Shown: one piece after another, positions 20,457-29,401 of the stretch
Position numbering within the stretch: position 1 is the stretch's first letter
How the letters are laid out: each line of letters starts with the position of its first letter
DNA from: Domibacillus robiginosus
GTDB taxonomy: Bacteria > Bacillota > Bacilli > Bacillales > Domibacillaceae
Direction of reading: 5' to 3'
DNA length: 64,000 nt
Assembly: GCF_000966195.1 (NCBI RefSeq)
Contig: NZ_LAHL01000011.1
Span: forward strand, 1 to 64,000
The notes under the pieces: generated by a model
Told to the model about the DNA's origin: nothing
Database searches by the model: none
Seen by the model: the letters and a program-made list of their open reading frames with translations, nothing else
Program-made: the position numbers and the translations under genes

Positions 20457-22046
20457 TTAAAGAAGTGGACCACCTTTTTCGGCAATATCATCTGCTATAC
20501 CACTGAATTTTTTGAAGTTTTCACGGAATTTTGCTGATAGTTCTTTTGCTTTTTTCATAAAGGCTTCTTCATCCGCCCATGACTTGCGCGGAATCAAAAC
20601 ATCATCCGGCACACCTGGTACATGAAGTGGAATTTCCAGACCAAACACTTTTGTTTTATACGTTTGCGTGTGTGTAAGTTCTCCTTCCAGGGCTGCTTGA
20701 ATCATTGCGCGTGTGTAGGAAAGCTTCATACGTTCACCTGTCCCGTACTCACCGCCGGTCCAGCCTGTGTTTACAAGGAAAACCTGTACATTTTGTTCAT
20801 CGATTTTTTTGCCGAGCATTTCTGCATAAACAGTTGCATGCAGCGGCAGGAACGGTGACCCAAAGCAAGTGGAAAACGTTGCCTGAGGGCTTGTAATGCC
20901 GCGTTCTGTACCAGCAAGCTTGGATGTGTATCCGCTTAAAAAGTGGTACATTGCTTGTTCTTTTGACAGCTTGCTGATCGGAGGCAGCACACCAAAGGCG
21001 TCTGCAGTCAAGAAAACAATCGTATTTGGATGGCCGGCAATACTTGGATCTACAATATTATCAATCGCTTGAAGCGGGTAAGCGGCACGTGTGTTTTCTG
21101 TTAATGTATTATCATCGTAATCAGGCAGGCGTGTTGCAGGATCAAGAACGACATTTTCAAGAACCGAACCAAAACGGATCGCATCGAAAATCTGCGGTTC
21201 TTTCTCGCGTGTCAGGCCGATTGTTTTTGCATAGCATCCGCCCTCAATATTAAATACGCCGTTTGTAGACCAGCCATGCTCATCATCGCCGATCAAGCGG
21301 CGGTTGGGATCAGCAGAAAGTGTTGTTTTTCCTGTGCCGGAAAGACCGAAGAACAGGGCGACATCCCCTTCGTAACCGACGTTTGCCGAACAGTGCATCG
21401 GCAGGACATCGTTTTGCGGCAGCAGGTAGTTCATTACAGAGAAAATGGATTTTTTCATCTCTCCTGCATATTCTGTTCCGCCAATAAGGATAACTCGGCG
21501 CTCAAAGGAAACAATAATAAACGTTTCGGAATTTGTTCCATCTATAAGCGGGTCTGCCTGGAATGAAGGTGCTGACAAAATCGTGAAGCCTGCTTCATGT
21601 GTTTTAAGTTCTGCTTCGGTCGGACGAATAAATAATTGATGGGCAAACAAATTATGCCAAGCGTATTCATTTACCACTTGAATAGGAAGGCGGTGTTTTT
21701 CGTCTGCACCGGCAAAACCTTTGAACAGGAACAATTCCTCTTTTTCCTGTAAATGAGAAATCATTTTGTCGTATAAACGGTTGAATGTATCCTGGGAAAT
21801 CGGCTGGTTGACTGAACCCCAATCAATGCTGTTTTCAACAGAGGCTTCCCGCACAATAAACTTATCCTTCGGAGAGCGGCCTGTATATTTGCCTGTTTCG
21901 GCGCGAACAGCGCCGGACGCGGTTAAAGAACCCTCGCCACGCTGGAGTACCTTTTCTACCAGAACTGGTACAGAAGGCTGAATGAGAATATTGGAGCCAT
22001 TAAGCAGCTCAGTTAATTCGCTCGAAACAGTTAAAGAGTTCATCAT
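20457..22046 (-). CDS. pckA: Phosphoenolpyruvate carboxykinase (ATP) PckA
   Basis: Converts oxaloacetate and ATP to phosphoenolpyruvate, the first gluconeogenic step. The 529-residue protein has [11 protein letters not shown] near residue 48, the kinase-1a P-loop [14 protein letters not shown] near 240 and GDDEHGW near 260. The start is ambiguous between ATG 22046 and ATG 22043 (TTG 22052 is also in frame); AAAGGATGG favours 22046. It diverges from metK across about 490 bases that hold its promoter and a CcpN-type operator. Confidence 0.96.
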   Translation of the reverse strand: MMNSLTVSSELTELLNGSNILIQPSVPVLVEKVLQRGEGSLTASGAVRAETGKYTGRSPKDKFIVREASVENSIDWGSVNQPISQDTFNRLYDKMISHLQEKEELFLFKGFAGADEKHRLPIQVVNEYAWHNLFAHQLFIRPTEAELKTHEAGFTILSAPSFQADPLIDGTNSETFIIVSFERRVILIGGTEYAGEMKKSIFSVMNYLLPQNDVLPMHCSANVGYEGDVALFFGLSGTGKTTLSADPNRRLIGDDEHGWSTNGVFNIEGGCYAKTIGLTREKEPQIFDAIRFGSVLENVVLDPATRLPDYDDNTLTENTRAAYPLQAIDNIVDPSIAGHPNTIVFLTADAFGVLPPISKLSKEQAMYHFLSGYTSKLAGTERGITSPQATFSTCFGSPFLPLHATVYAEMLGKKIDEQNVQVFLVNTGWTGGEYGTGERMKLSYTRAMIQAALEGELTHTQTYKTKVFGLEIPLHVPGVPDDVLIPRKSWADEEAFMKKAKELSAKFRENFKKFSGIADDIAEKGGPLL

Positions 22047-22068
22047 GTACAACCATCCTTTATTTAAA

Positions 22069-22124
22069 TTTTAATGTGTTTGATTAACATGAAATTAGTA
22101 TAACACATTAAAACAAATAGTCTA
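22069..22124 (-). promoter_or_regulatory. pckA promoter with CcpN-type operator and 12-bp inverted repeat
   Basis: On the minus strand TAGACT (22124-22119), 16 bases, TATACT (22102-22097) form a sigma-A promoter. TGTGTTATACT (22107-22097) matches the published CcpN consensus TRTGHYATAYW at every position and covers the -10, as in B. subtilis pckA and gapB. A perfect inverted repeat TTTTAATGTGTT (22069-22080) / AACACATTAAAA (22102-22113) brackets the expected transcription start. Confidence 0.65.
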
Positions 22125-22269
22125 CACTATTTAAAGAATTTTCTCGTATATTTTTTCGTTTCAAGGGGCATAGTACAAAATATGCAAATTTATTTAAATA
22201 GGAAGAAAAGCAGAAAAAAAACCGAAAAGATTGTTTGAAAAATGTTTTTTTATTTGAAAGAGAAACTGG

Positions 22270-22298
22270 TTGACATAAAGCGCGATATTTCGTAACAT
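22270..22298 (+). promoter_or_regulatory. Sigma-A promoter of metK
   Basis: TTGACA (22270-22275), 17 bases, TAACAT (22293-22298), ending about 18 bases before the first base-paired element of the S-box. Confidence 0.7.
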
Positions 22299-22315
22299 TG
22301 ACACTTGAACGGATA

Positions 22316-22424
22316 CTCTTATCCTGAGTTGGTGGAGGGACAGGCCCTGTGAAACCCAGCAACCTGCCGTATCATGCGGACAAGGTGCTAAACCTGAGCA
22401 AGGATCAGCCTTGGACGATAAGAG
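22316..22424 (+). ncRNA. SAM-I (S-box) riboswitch aptamer
   Basis: P1 is CTCTTATC (22316-22323) pairing with GATAAGAG (22417-22424). Between them are the S-box hallmarks GAGTTGGTGGAGGGAC, GAAACCCAGCAACCTGCC and AAGGTGCTAAACCTG. It binds S-adenosylmethionine; ligand binding should favour the downstream terminator (22453-22479), making metK feedback regulated. Confidence 0.97.
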
Positions 22425-22452
22425 TGAAAGGCCCGAGTGAAAACAACCTTTC

Positions 22453-22479
22453 CTCTCTCAATGCCGGGAGAGTTTTTTT
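22453..22479 (+). terminator. S-box expression-platform terminator
   Basis: CTCTCTC (22453-22459) and GGGAGAG (22466-22472) form a 7-bp stem with one G-U pair, followed by seven T's. It lies about 60 bases before the metK start. An antiterminator would pair the left arm with upstream purine-rich sequence. Confidence 0.85.
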
Positions 22480-22541
22480 ATTTTCTGGATCACCTGAGGG
22501 AAATGAGTACCGTACACACTGATTTTAAGGAGGAATTTTTC

Positions 22542-23738
22542 ATGACAAAACAGCGTCGCCTGTTTACATCAGAGTCCGTAACGGAAGGACATCCGGATAA
22601 AATCTGTGACCAGATTTCTGATGCGATTCTTGATGCCATTCTTGACAAAGATCCGAATGCCCGTGTGGCAGCGGAAACATCTGTAACAACTGGACTTGTT
22701 CTCGTTGCAGGGGAAATTACCACTTCTTCTTATGTGGATATTCCAAAAATCGTTCGTGAAACGGTAAAAGAAATCGGATACGTTCGTGCAAAATACGGAT
22801 TTGACTCTGAAACAGCAGGGGTTTTAACATCTATTGATGAACAATCACCTGATATTGCAGCAGGGGTTAACGTAGCTCTTGAAGCACGTGAAGGACAAAT
22901 GACGGATAAGGAACTTGATGAAATCGGTGCCGGAGACCAGGGATTAATGTTTGGTTTTGCGTGCAACGAAACAGAAGAGCTTATGCCGCTTCCGATCTCA
23001 CTTGCGCATAAATTGGCACGCCGCTTAACAGAAGTGCGCAAAAACGAGACACTTGACTATCTTCGTCCAGATGGTAAAACACAGGTGACAGTTGAATATG
23101 ATGAAAACGGGAAGCCTGTACGGGTGGATACAATCGTTATTTCTACACAGCACCATCCAGAAGTAACGCTTGAGCAAATCCAAAAGGAAATTCGCGAGCA
23201 AGTCATTAACGAGGTGGTTCCGGCGGAATTAATTGATGCCGACACAAAATTCTTTATTAACCCAACAGGTCGTTTCGTTATTGGTGGCCCTCAAGGGGAT
23301 GCCGGTTTAACAGGCCGTAAAATTATTGTAGATACGTATGGTGGTTATGCACGCCATGGCGGTGGTGCATTCTCAGGTAAGGATCCAACAAAAGTGGACC
23401 GTTCCGCGGCTTACGCTGCACGCTACGTAGCGAAAAACATTGTAGCAGCAGGTCTTGCAGATAAATGTGAAGTACAGCTTGCTTATGCGATTGGTGTAGC
23501 ACAGCCGGTGTCTATTTCAGTTGATACGTTTGGAACAGGAACGGTATCTGAAGAAACACTTGTTGACGTAATTCGCCAAAACTTTGATCTTCGTCCAGCA
23601 GGTATTATCAACATGCTGAACCTGCGTCGTCCGATTTACCGCCAGACAGCGGCTTATGGCCACTTTGGCCGTACGGATGTAGATCTTCCGTGGGAACGCA
23701 CAGACAAAGCAGAAGCGCTGAAAGCAGCAGCGAAGTAA
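22542..23738 (+). CDS. metK: S-adenosylmethionine synthase MetK
   Basis: Makes SAM from methionine and ATP. The 398-residue protein begins [31 protein letters not shown] near residue 120 and [16 protein letters not shown] near 265 are the two MetK signatures. AAGGAGG sits seven bases before ATG 22542; in-frame extension upstream would run through the riboswitch terminator and is rejected. Regulated by the SAM riboswitch. In B. subtilis asnB follows; here a terminator and ytoA follow instead. Confidence 0.98.
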   Translation: MTKQRRLFTSESVTEGHPDKICDQISDAILDAILDKDPNARVAAETSVTTGLVLVAGEITTSSYVDIPKIVRETVKEIGYVRAKYGFDSETAGVLTSIDEQSPDIAAGVNVALEAREGQMTDKELDEIGAGDQGLMFGFACNETEELMPLPISLAHKLARRLTEVRKNETLDYLRPDGKTQVTVEYDENGKPVRVDTIVISTQHHPEVTLEQIQKEIREQVINEVVPAELIDADTKFFINPTGRFVIGGPQGDAGLTGRKIIVDTYGGYARHGGGAFSGKDPTKVDRSAAYAARYVAKNIVAAGLADKCEVQLAYAIGVAQPVSISVDTFGTGTVSEETLVDVIRQNFDLRPAGIINMLNLRRPIYRQTAAYGHFGRTDVDLPWERTDKAEALKAAAK

Positions 23739-23745
23739 TAAATAA

Positions 23746-23778
23746 AAACCATGCCCGAATCCTGGGCATGGTTTTTTT
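23746..23778. terminator. Bidirectional terminator between metK and ytoA
   Basis: Stem AAACCATGCCC / GGGCATGGTTT, 7-base loop, A run on the left and T run on the right. Confidence 0.9.
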
Positions 23779-24289
23779 ATGCTTGAATAGATTTATAATA
23801 CTGGCCTTTCTCAGCGTACTCACGTACAATACGTTCCATATTTTTACGATCGTCTTCGTTTACATTGCGAATTACCTTGGCAGGTCGTCCAAACGCTACT
23901 GTGTTCGGGGGAATGACTTTTCCGGGTGGTACAAGGCTGCCTGCGCCAATAAACGCTCCTTCTCCAATTTCTGCATTGTCCAAAATAATTGATCCCATGC
24001 CAATCAGGGCGCCTTTCCGAATTTTACAGCTATGTAAGATCACTTGATGGCCAATTGTCACTTCATCTTCAATGACGAGCGGATTGTTTGGGCTTTGATG
24101 AAGAACAGAATTGTCCTGAATATTCACTTTTTTGCCAATAATCGTTGGCGCAACATCTCCACGTATGACAGTGTTATACCAAACAGTGGATTCTTCGCCG
24201 ATTACCACATCTCCCGTAACCGTTGCATAGTCAGCGATAAAGGCGGACTCCGCGATTTCCGGCTGTTTATCTTTGTATGGATAAATCAT
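23777..24289 (-). CDS. ytoA: YtoA, gamma-carbonic-anhydrase-like hexapeptide protein
   Basis: A 170-residue left-handed beta-helix protein of the gamma-carbonic anhydrase/PaaY group. Repeats run from about 15 to 145. The three metal-ligand histidines appear as LHQSPNN near 80, TIGHQVILHSCKI near 95 and again H in that block; the Arg/Asp pair NTVIRGDVAPT is near 51. ATG 24289 has GAGGTG upstream; an in-frame extension to 24343 lacks support. Real carbonic anhydrase activity is unproven for this subgroup. Diverges from ytpA. Confidence 0.88.
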   Translation of the reverse strand: MIYPYKDKQPEIAESAFIADYATVTGDVVIGEESTVWYNTVIRGDVAPTIIGKKVNIQDNSVLHQSPNNPLVIEDEVTIGHQVILHSCKIRKGALIGMGSIILDNAEIGEGAFIGAGSLVPPGKVIPPNTVAFGRPAKVIRNVNEDDRKNMERIVREYAEKGQYYKSIQA

Positions 24290-24395
24290 CTTTGACACCT
24301 CTTTCTTTTTTCTACTATACCGTTTTATTTTATCGAACGGCAAAAGATTTGTATAATAGAAAAAACGGCTGTCGTTTTTTGAAGGAGAGAGCAGT

Positions 24396-25205
24396 ATGTG
24401 GAAATGGGAATGTGAAGAAAAGCCAAAAGGCGTTGTGGTGATCGTGCACGGTGCACTTGAACATCATGGGCGTTACGGCTGGCTGATTGAAATGTGGCGG
24501 CAAAATGGGTTTCACGTTGTGATGGGAGATCTGCCAGGCCAGGGAATGACCTCACGTGCACGGCGCGGCCATATTTCATCTTTTAAAGAATATACAAATG
24601 AAGTATCTGATTGGGTTGAAGCGGCCTATCAATTTGATGTACCTGTTTTTCTGCTGGGCCATAGCATGGGCGGTCTTATCATTACCCGTTACTTGCAGGA
24701 GAAGAAACCGGAAGTAGCGGGCGTGATTATGTCATCCCCATTGTTTAAAATGAAACATGTGCCACCCAAGCATTTGAATGTAATCACACACGGCTTAAAT
24801 TCAATGACGCCGTCTTTAAAATTCGATTCCGGAATTACATCTGAGATGGCGACACGGAACGAGGAAATTTGGGCATTTGATGCAGAAGATTCGTTGTATG
24901 TCCGGAAAGTATCGGTTCGCTGGTATAGAGAAATTGTTCAAGCAATTAAAATTGCGACTGCTGGCCCTCAGGAAGTGCCTGATATTCCTCATTTGATTAT
25001 GCAGGCAGGCGACGACCGGATCACAGATGGGAGTGCAGCCCGTTCATTTGCCAGAAAGCTGGAACTGTCTGAGCTTCAGTACAAAGAATGGCCAGGTCTT
25101 TATCATGAAATTTTTAACGAACCGGAGCGGGAAGATGTATTTCAATATGCGCTTGATTTTGTGCATAACCGTTTGAGATCGCTCGGTTTTATTTTGGAAA
25201 AGTGA
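24396..25205 (+). CDS. ytpA: YtpA, lysophospholipase-type alpha/beta hydrolase
   Basis: A 269-residue hydrolase. HGALEHHGRYGWLI near residue 20 is the monoglyceride lipase/lysophospholipase block; the nucleophile elbow is LLGHSMGGLIITRY near 85; Asp (MQAGDDRITDG near 207) and His (GLYHEIFNEPE near 235) complete the triad. B. subtilis YtpA makes the phospholipid antibiotic bacilysocin from phosphatidylglycerol. It is nine bases before ytpB, the same order as in B. subtilis. RBS GAAGGAGAG. Confidence 0.9.
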   Translation: MWKWECEEKPKGVVVIVHGALEHHGRYGWLIEMWRQNGFHVVMGDLPGQGMTSRARRGHISSFKEYTNEVSDWVEAAYQFDVPVFLLGHSMGGLIITRYLQEKKPEVAGVIMSSPLFKMKHVPPKHLNVITHGLNSMTPSLKFDSGITSEMATRNEEIWAFDAEDSLYVRKVSVRWYREIVQAIKIATAGPQEVPDIPHLIMQAGDDRITDGSAARSFARKLELSELQYKEWPGLYHEIFNEPEREDVFQYALDFVHNRLRSLGFILEK

Positions 25206-25214
25206 GGTAAAAAA

Positions 25215-26291
25215 ATGACGGTCCCTACAAATTCGCTCCTGTTAATGCGAAAAATATACAAAACCATTTTCCCAGCTGTAAAAGCGGAATGGAGCAAGTG
25301 GAAGGTTTTAGCCCAACAAATACCAGACCCAGAGCTGCGCAAGCAGGCACTGGATGTGTATGAAAAAAAATATTTTCATTGCGAAGCGGGCGGCGTCATT
25401 TCCATGCTGGCGGGAGATCGCTTAAAAGAAGCGATTTCCTTTATTGTGCCCTATCAATTAATTTGTGATTATCTGGATAATTTATGCGATCAAACTACAT
25501 CATTTGATCCGAACGATTTTGCAGCGCTCCACGAAGCGCTGCGTGACTGCTTTTTTCCCGGTGAGCCAAAAAGCGATTATTATCGATTTCGGGAAACAAA
25601 ACAAGATGGTGGCTATTTACAGGCATTGGTCGATGGCTGCCGCCGTGTAGTCGAGCAAACACCTTCGTTTGCTGCTGCAAAACCGCACGTATTGGATTTA
25701 AGCCGCTACTACAGTGAGCTTCAAATTCATAAGCATGTTCGCGAAGAAGAACGGGAGGAACGATTGATTCGCTGGTTTGAAAGCTATAAAGAGGACCTGC
25801 CCGCAATGAAATGGTATGAATTTGCAGCCTGCACCGGCTCGACAGTCGGCGTTTACTGTTTAATGTCCTGCGCGATGCAGCCTGCTTTTACACCTACCTA
25901 TGCGCAGATGGTGCGTGACTGTTACTTCCCATATGGACAGGGTATCCATATTTTGCTGGATTATTTTATTGATCAAGAAGAAGATTTAGAAGATGGCGAG
26001 CTAAACTTCTGTACATACTACGAAAGTGAAAGTGAAATGATGGAGAGATTCCTTCATTTTCTGCGTAAAGCAAAGCAGGGAACCCAGCGTCTGCCGTATG
26101 CCAGATTTCATTCTTTCTTAATCGAAGGCATTGTAGCTGTTTATTTGTCCGAAGAAAAAGCAGCTGGAAAAAGAAGTGTACGTAGTCATTGCCGCAAGCT
26201 CGTACATACAGCTGGTTCTGCGAGCATTTTCTTTTACTGGAATGGCAGAACTTATAAAACGTATCGGAAAATGCGCCAGGCATATCGGTAA
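25215..26291 (+). CDS. ytpB: YtpB, tetraprenyl-beta-curcumene synthase
   Basis: A 358-residue DUF2600 protein. B. subtilis YtpB cyclises long polyprenyl diphosphate to tetraprenyl-beta-curcumene, precursor of C35 sesquarterpenes of spores. The Asp-rich segment QLICDYLDNLCDQTTSFDP near residue 80 and DYFIDQEEDLEDGE near 250 are plausible Mg-diphosphate binding motifs, consistent with a class of terpene synthase without usual sequence similarity. Start ATG 25215 with GAGG. No terpene cyclase partner is in the window. Confidence 0.9.
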   Translation: MTVPTNSLLLMRKIYKTIFPAVKAEWSKWKVLAQQIPDPELRKQALDVYEKKYFHCEAGGVISMLAGDRLKEAISFIVPYQLICDYLDNLCDQTTSFDPNDFAALHEALRDCFFPGEPKSDYYRFRETKQDGGYLQALVDGCRRVVEQTPSFAAAKPHVLDLSRYYSELQIHKHVREEEREERLIRWFESYKEDLPAMKWYEFAACTGSTVGVYCLMSCAMQPAFTPTYAQMVRDCYFPYGQGIHILLDYFIDQEEDLEDGELNFCTYYESESEMMERFLHFLRKAKQGTQRLPYARFHSFLIEGIVAVYLSEEKAAGKRSVRSHCRKLVHTAGSASIFFYWNGRTYKTYRKMRQAYR

Positions 26292-26305
26292 AAGGGGAAA
26301 TGTAC

Positions 26306-27313
26306 ATGAAGCTCAGTATATTGGACCAGTCACCTATCTCAGAAGGACAAGCGCCACAAAAAGCACTTCAGGAAACAGTAGAGCTTGCCCGGCTTGCAGA
26401 AGAGCTCGGCTACGAGCGATTTTGGGTGTCTGAACATCATGATGCAGATACACTTGCTGGATCTTCACCGGAAGTGCTGCTCGGTCATTTGACGGCAAAA
26501 ACGAATACGATTCGACTGGGCTCAGGCGGTGTAATGCTTCCCCACTATAGTGCTTATAAGGTCGCCGAAAATTTCAAAGTCCTTTCTGCGCTTGCACCGG
26601 GGCGAATCGATTTAGGCTTAGGCCGGGCACCAGGCGGCATGCCGAGAGCCTCATTTGCTCTTTCGAACGGACGAAAACGGGAAAAAGACCGGTTTCCGGA
26701 ACAAATGGACGATGTGCTGGCTTATTTGAATGACCAGCCGGTTCCTCATCCATATTCAGGCGTCAAAGCAACGCCCGCTGTGGATGTGCCGCCAGATGTC
26801 TGGCTTCTCGGTTCAAGTCCATCGAGCGCAGCGCTTGCAGCGGAAAAGGGGCTGCCTTACATGTTTGCAAAGTTTATTAACGGCGATGGCGGGCCACGGG
26901 AGCTTGCGGAGTACCGGCGCTCCTTTCAGCCGTCTGAGCATTTAAAAACGCCGAAAGCAGCAATTGCTGTTTTTCTCATTTGTGCAGAAACAGATGAGGA
27001 AGCAGCGTATCTTGCTGGAAGCCTGGAGCTTTCCCTCATGATGACCGGACAGGGTATTCAGTCAAAAGGAACACCTTCACCAGAAAAAGCAGCCGCTTAT
27101 TCATATGGGAAATTTGAACTGCTGCATGTAGAGGAAAACCGGAAGCGCATGATTGTGGGCGGACCGGATACTGTCCGCATGAAACTTGAAAAGTTAGCGG
27201 AAGAATGTGGAACAGACGAAATTATGGCTGTAACGATTTTATTTGATTTTGAAAAAAAGAAACGCTCTTTTCAGCTGCTTGCTCAAGCAGCTGGCCCAAA
27301 AAAGCTTCCTTAA
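26306..27313 (+). CDS. Luciferase-like flavin-dependent monooxygenase
   Basis: A 335-residue LLM-class oxidoreductase, in the MsnO8-like subgroup by its start KLSILDQSPISEG and by RFWVSEHHDADTLAGSSPEV near 40, which carry typical flavin-binding residues. LGSSPSSAALAAEKGLPY near 165 is the second conserved block. ATG 26306 is eight bases after GGGG; ATG 26300 is too close. It follows ytpB by 14 bases so may be co-transcribed, and ends in its own terminator. Substrate unknown. Confidence 0.87.
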   Translation: MKLSILDQSPISEGQAPQKALQETVELARLAEELGYERFWVSEHHDADTLAGSSPEVLLGHLTAKTNTIRLGSGGVMLPHYSAYKVAENFKVLSALAPGRIDLGLGRAPGGMPRASFALSNGRKREKDRFPEQMDDVLAYLNDQPVPHPYSGVKATPAVDVPPDVWLLGSSPSSAALAAEKGLPYMFAKFINGDGGPRELAEYRRSFQPSEHLKTPKAAIAVFLICAETDEEAAYLAGSLELSLMMTGQGIQSKGTPSPEKAAAYSYGKFELLHVEENRKRMIVGGPDTVRMKLEKLAEECGTDEIMAVTILFDFEKKKRSFQLLAQAAGPKKLP

Positions 27314-27326
27314 AGGAGCTTTTTTT
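27298..27326 (+). terminator. Terminator after the luciferase-like gene
   Basis: AAAAAAGCTTCCT and AGGAGCTTTTTT pair with one bulged T; the stem overlaps the stop codon region and ends in a T run just before the Fur-type promoter. Confidence 0.75.
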
Positions 27327-27337
27327 CAAAAATAACG

Positions 27338-27366
27338 TTGACAATGAGAATCATTTTCGATAAGAT
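27338..27366 (+). promoter_or_regulatory. Sigma-A promoter of the hydroxamate transporter
   Basis: TTGACA (27338-27343), 17 bases, TAAGAT (27361-27366). It is overlapped by the first Fur-like box. Confidence 0.85.
27340..27358 (+). promoter_or_regulatory. Fur box 1
   Basis: GACAATGAGAATCATTTTC differs from the 19-bp Fur consensus (GATAATGATAATCATTATC) at only three positions and covers the -35 and spacer, so it should repress in iron-replete cells. Confidence 0.85.
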
Positions 27367-27373
27367 TTACCTA

Positions 27374-27392
27374 GTTAATGATAACTATTTTC
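27374..27392 (+). promoter_or_regulatory. Fur box 2
   Basis: GTTAATGATAACTATTTTC matches the Fur consensus at 15 of 19 positions, just after the expected transcription start. Two boxes 34 bases apart suggest tight, cooperative repression. Confidence 0.65.
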
Positions 27393-27412
27393 ATTTGGAA
27401 AGGAAGAACAAT

Positions 27413-28360
27413 ATGAAACGTAAGTTATTTTCAGTTTTACCGTTTATTGTAATATTAAGTGCTCTTTTTCTAGCTGCTTGCTCGCAAGGGAATGAGGAAG
27501 AAAGCGGGCAGGAAAAAGAATCAAATACAGAAGCAGAAACACGTACATATGCCTCGGAAGAAGGGGATGTAGAAGTTCCGGCTAATCCGGAACGTGTAGC
27601 AGTTATGGCCGGATATACAGGTAATTTTCTTGAACTGGGTGTTACACCTGTTGCGATTACAGACTGGGCGGCTAACAGCAAGTTTTTAGCTGACCAGCTG
27701 AAGGATTCCAAAGTAGTAGCACCGGATGACTATGAGACAATGCTTGGTTTAGAGCCGGATCTAATTATTACGTATACAGGGGATGAAAACCTGGCGAAAT
27801 ATAAAGAAATTGCACCAACCGTGTCGCTATCGTATGAAAAGTATAACTATATTGATCAGCATCTTGAAATTGGAAAAATTTTAGGCAAGGAAGAAGAAGC
27901 TCAAAAATGGGTAGACGACTGGAATGCTAAAGCGGAAGAAGAGAAGAAAAAGGTTCAAGCTGTTATTGGAACTGATGCAACGGCAACAGTTGTCGAAACG
28001 TTTGGCAAAGATACGTATATTTATGGGAAAAACTGGGGTCGTGGCACTGAGGTAATTTATCAGGCCCTTGGCATTAAAGCACCTGAAAAAGTAGAAACGG
28101 AAGCGTTTGGCCCAGGCTATAAAGCCGTTTCGGCTGAAGCGATCCCTGAGTATGCCGGAGACTACATTTTTGTAGGAGAAGGCGCCAATGTATCTTCTTC
28201 ATCTTTTACGGAAACAGATCTTTGGAAAAACATCCCGGCTGTTAAAGCAGGGAATGTTATTACATTTGATTCAGATTCCTTCTATTTCAATGACCCGATC
28301 TCGCTTGAAAAGGAACTTGAATTTATTGTTGATGCTTTAACAAAAAAAGCGGCACAATAA
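27413..28360 (+). CDS. fhuD: Iron(III)-hydroxamate binding lipoprotein, FhuD-like
   Basis: A 315-residue lipoprotein: signal peptide with lipobox LAAC (cleavage before Cys at about 21), then an acidic linker and the periplasmic-binding-protein III fold. Blocks GKDTYIYGKNWGRG, FGPGYKAVS, AGDYIFVGEG and FYFNDPISLEKELEFIV closely resemble B. subtilis FhuD, the ferrichrome binder, although related proteins (YfiY, schizokinen) are possible. Start ATG 27413 with GGAAAGGAAG. First gene of a three-gene operon under Fur-type control. Confidence 0.88.
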   Translation: MKRKLFSVLPFIVILSALFLAACSQGNEEESGQEKESNTEAETRTYASEEGDVEVPANPERVAVMAGYTGNFLELGVTPVAITDWAANSKFLADQLKDSKVVAPDDYETMLGLEPDLIITYTGDENLAKYKEIAPTVSLSYEKYNYIDQHLEIGKILGKEEEAQKWVDDWNAKAEEEKKKVQAVIGTDATATVVETFGKDTYIYGKNWGRGTEVIYQALGIKAPEKVETEAFGPGYKAVSAEAIPEYAGDYIFVGEGANVSSSSFTETDLWKNIPAVKAGNVITFDSDSFYFNDPISLEKELEFIVDALTKKAAQ

Positions 28361-28372
28361 AGGAATTTCAAT

Positions 28373-29401
28373 ATGAATAATACAACAGAATTACAAGTAA
28401 ACTCCCGTCCAAAGACGGGAGTGTTCGTTCTTTTAGCAGGTTTTGCCGGCTTGTTAATAAGTCTTGCTTTATCTGTATCGGTTGGTGCAGCAGAGCTGAC
28501 ACTGAAAACCGTTTGGGAAGCTATTTTCTCATTTGATCCAAGTCGCGAAGCAGACCAGATTATTGTAGGTATCCGTTTGCCAAGGGAGATTGGAGCGGCA
28601 TTGACCGGAGCGGCTTTTGGGACAGCTGGTGCAATAATGCAAGGGGTTACACGTAATCCGCTAGCGGAACCGGGCCTGCTTGGCTTAAATACGGGCGCAA
28701 GTCTCGGGCTTGCCTGTATGCTTGCTTTTTTCTCAGTAAATTCTTACACAATGGCCATTCTTTTCTCTTTTGCAGGTGCGGTCGTAGGGGCTGTTTTATT
28801 GTTTGGTCTGGCTTCGGTTAAAAAAGGCGGCTTTTCACCGATGCGCATTGTGTTGGCAGGTGCAGCCATCTCCGCCCTATTAACAGCACTTGGAGAAGGC
28901 GTGGCTATTATGTTTCATCTGTCACAGGATCTTGCTTTCTGGCGGGCCGGAGGTGTTTCTGGAACAAGCTGGGCTCAGCTTAAAGTGCTATCGCCAGTCG
29001 TTGGCATCGGTTTGTTAACGGCGATTCTGCTTTCAAGATCACTCACTATTTTAAGCTTTGGGGATGAAATGGCAAAAGGACTCGGACAGCGGACAACACT
29101 TGTAAAAGTCATCTTAATCCTTGCTGTTCTTGTTCTGTCTGGATCAGGTGTATCGGTAGCAGGACCGATTATGTTTGTTGGTTTAATGATACCGCATCTT
29201 GTCCGGATGCTTGTCGGAACAGATTACCGGTGGATTATCCCGGGCTCCGCTATCTTTGGCAGCATGATGCTTGTGCTGGCTGATACGGTAGCCCGTATGA
29301 TCAACCCGCCTTTTGAAACTCCGGTTGGTGCTGTTATATCTGTTGTCGGCGTACCGTTTTTCCTTTATCTGATTCGAAAAAGGGGGCGGCTTGCACAATG
29401 A
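28373..29401 (+). CDS. FecCD-family siderophore permease (FhuB-like)
   Basis: A 342-residue integral membrane protein with about nine or ten helices. It has the family signatures RLPREIGAALTGAAFGTAGA near residue 62, QGVTRNPLAEPGLLGLNTGA following it, the cytoplasmic GLGQRTTLVK loop near 235 and GPIMFVGLMIPHLVRMLVG near 262, the site that docks the ATPase. No good RBS beyond AAAGGA 10 bases upstream. It overlaps the second permease by four bases (ATGA), so the two likely form the heterodimeric channel. Confidence 0.92.
   Translation: MNNTTELQVNSRPKTGVFVLLAGFAGLLISLALSVSVGAAELTLKTVWEAIFSFDPSREADQIIVGIRLPREIGAALTGAAFGTAGAIMQGVTRNPLAEPGLLGLNTGASLGLACMLAFFSVNSYTMAILFSFAGAVVGAVLLFGLASVKKGGFSPMRIVLAGAAISALLTALGEGVAIMFHLSQDLAFWRAGGVSGTSWAQLKVLSPVVGIGLLTAILLSRSLTILSFGDEMAKGLGQRTTLVKVILILAVLVLSGSGVSVAGPIMFVGLMIPHLVRMLVGTDYRWIIPGSAIFGSMMLVLADTVARMINPPFETPVGAVISVVGVPFFLYLIRKRGRLAQ

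Noticed and set aside
22437-22541. Longer MetK starting upstream of ATG 22542
   Set aside because: It would begin inside the riboswitch expression platform and span the terminator; AAGGAGG marks ATG 22542.
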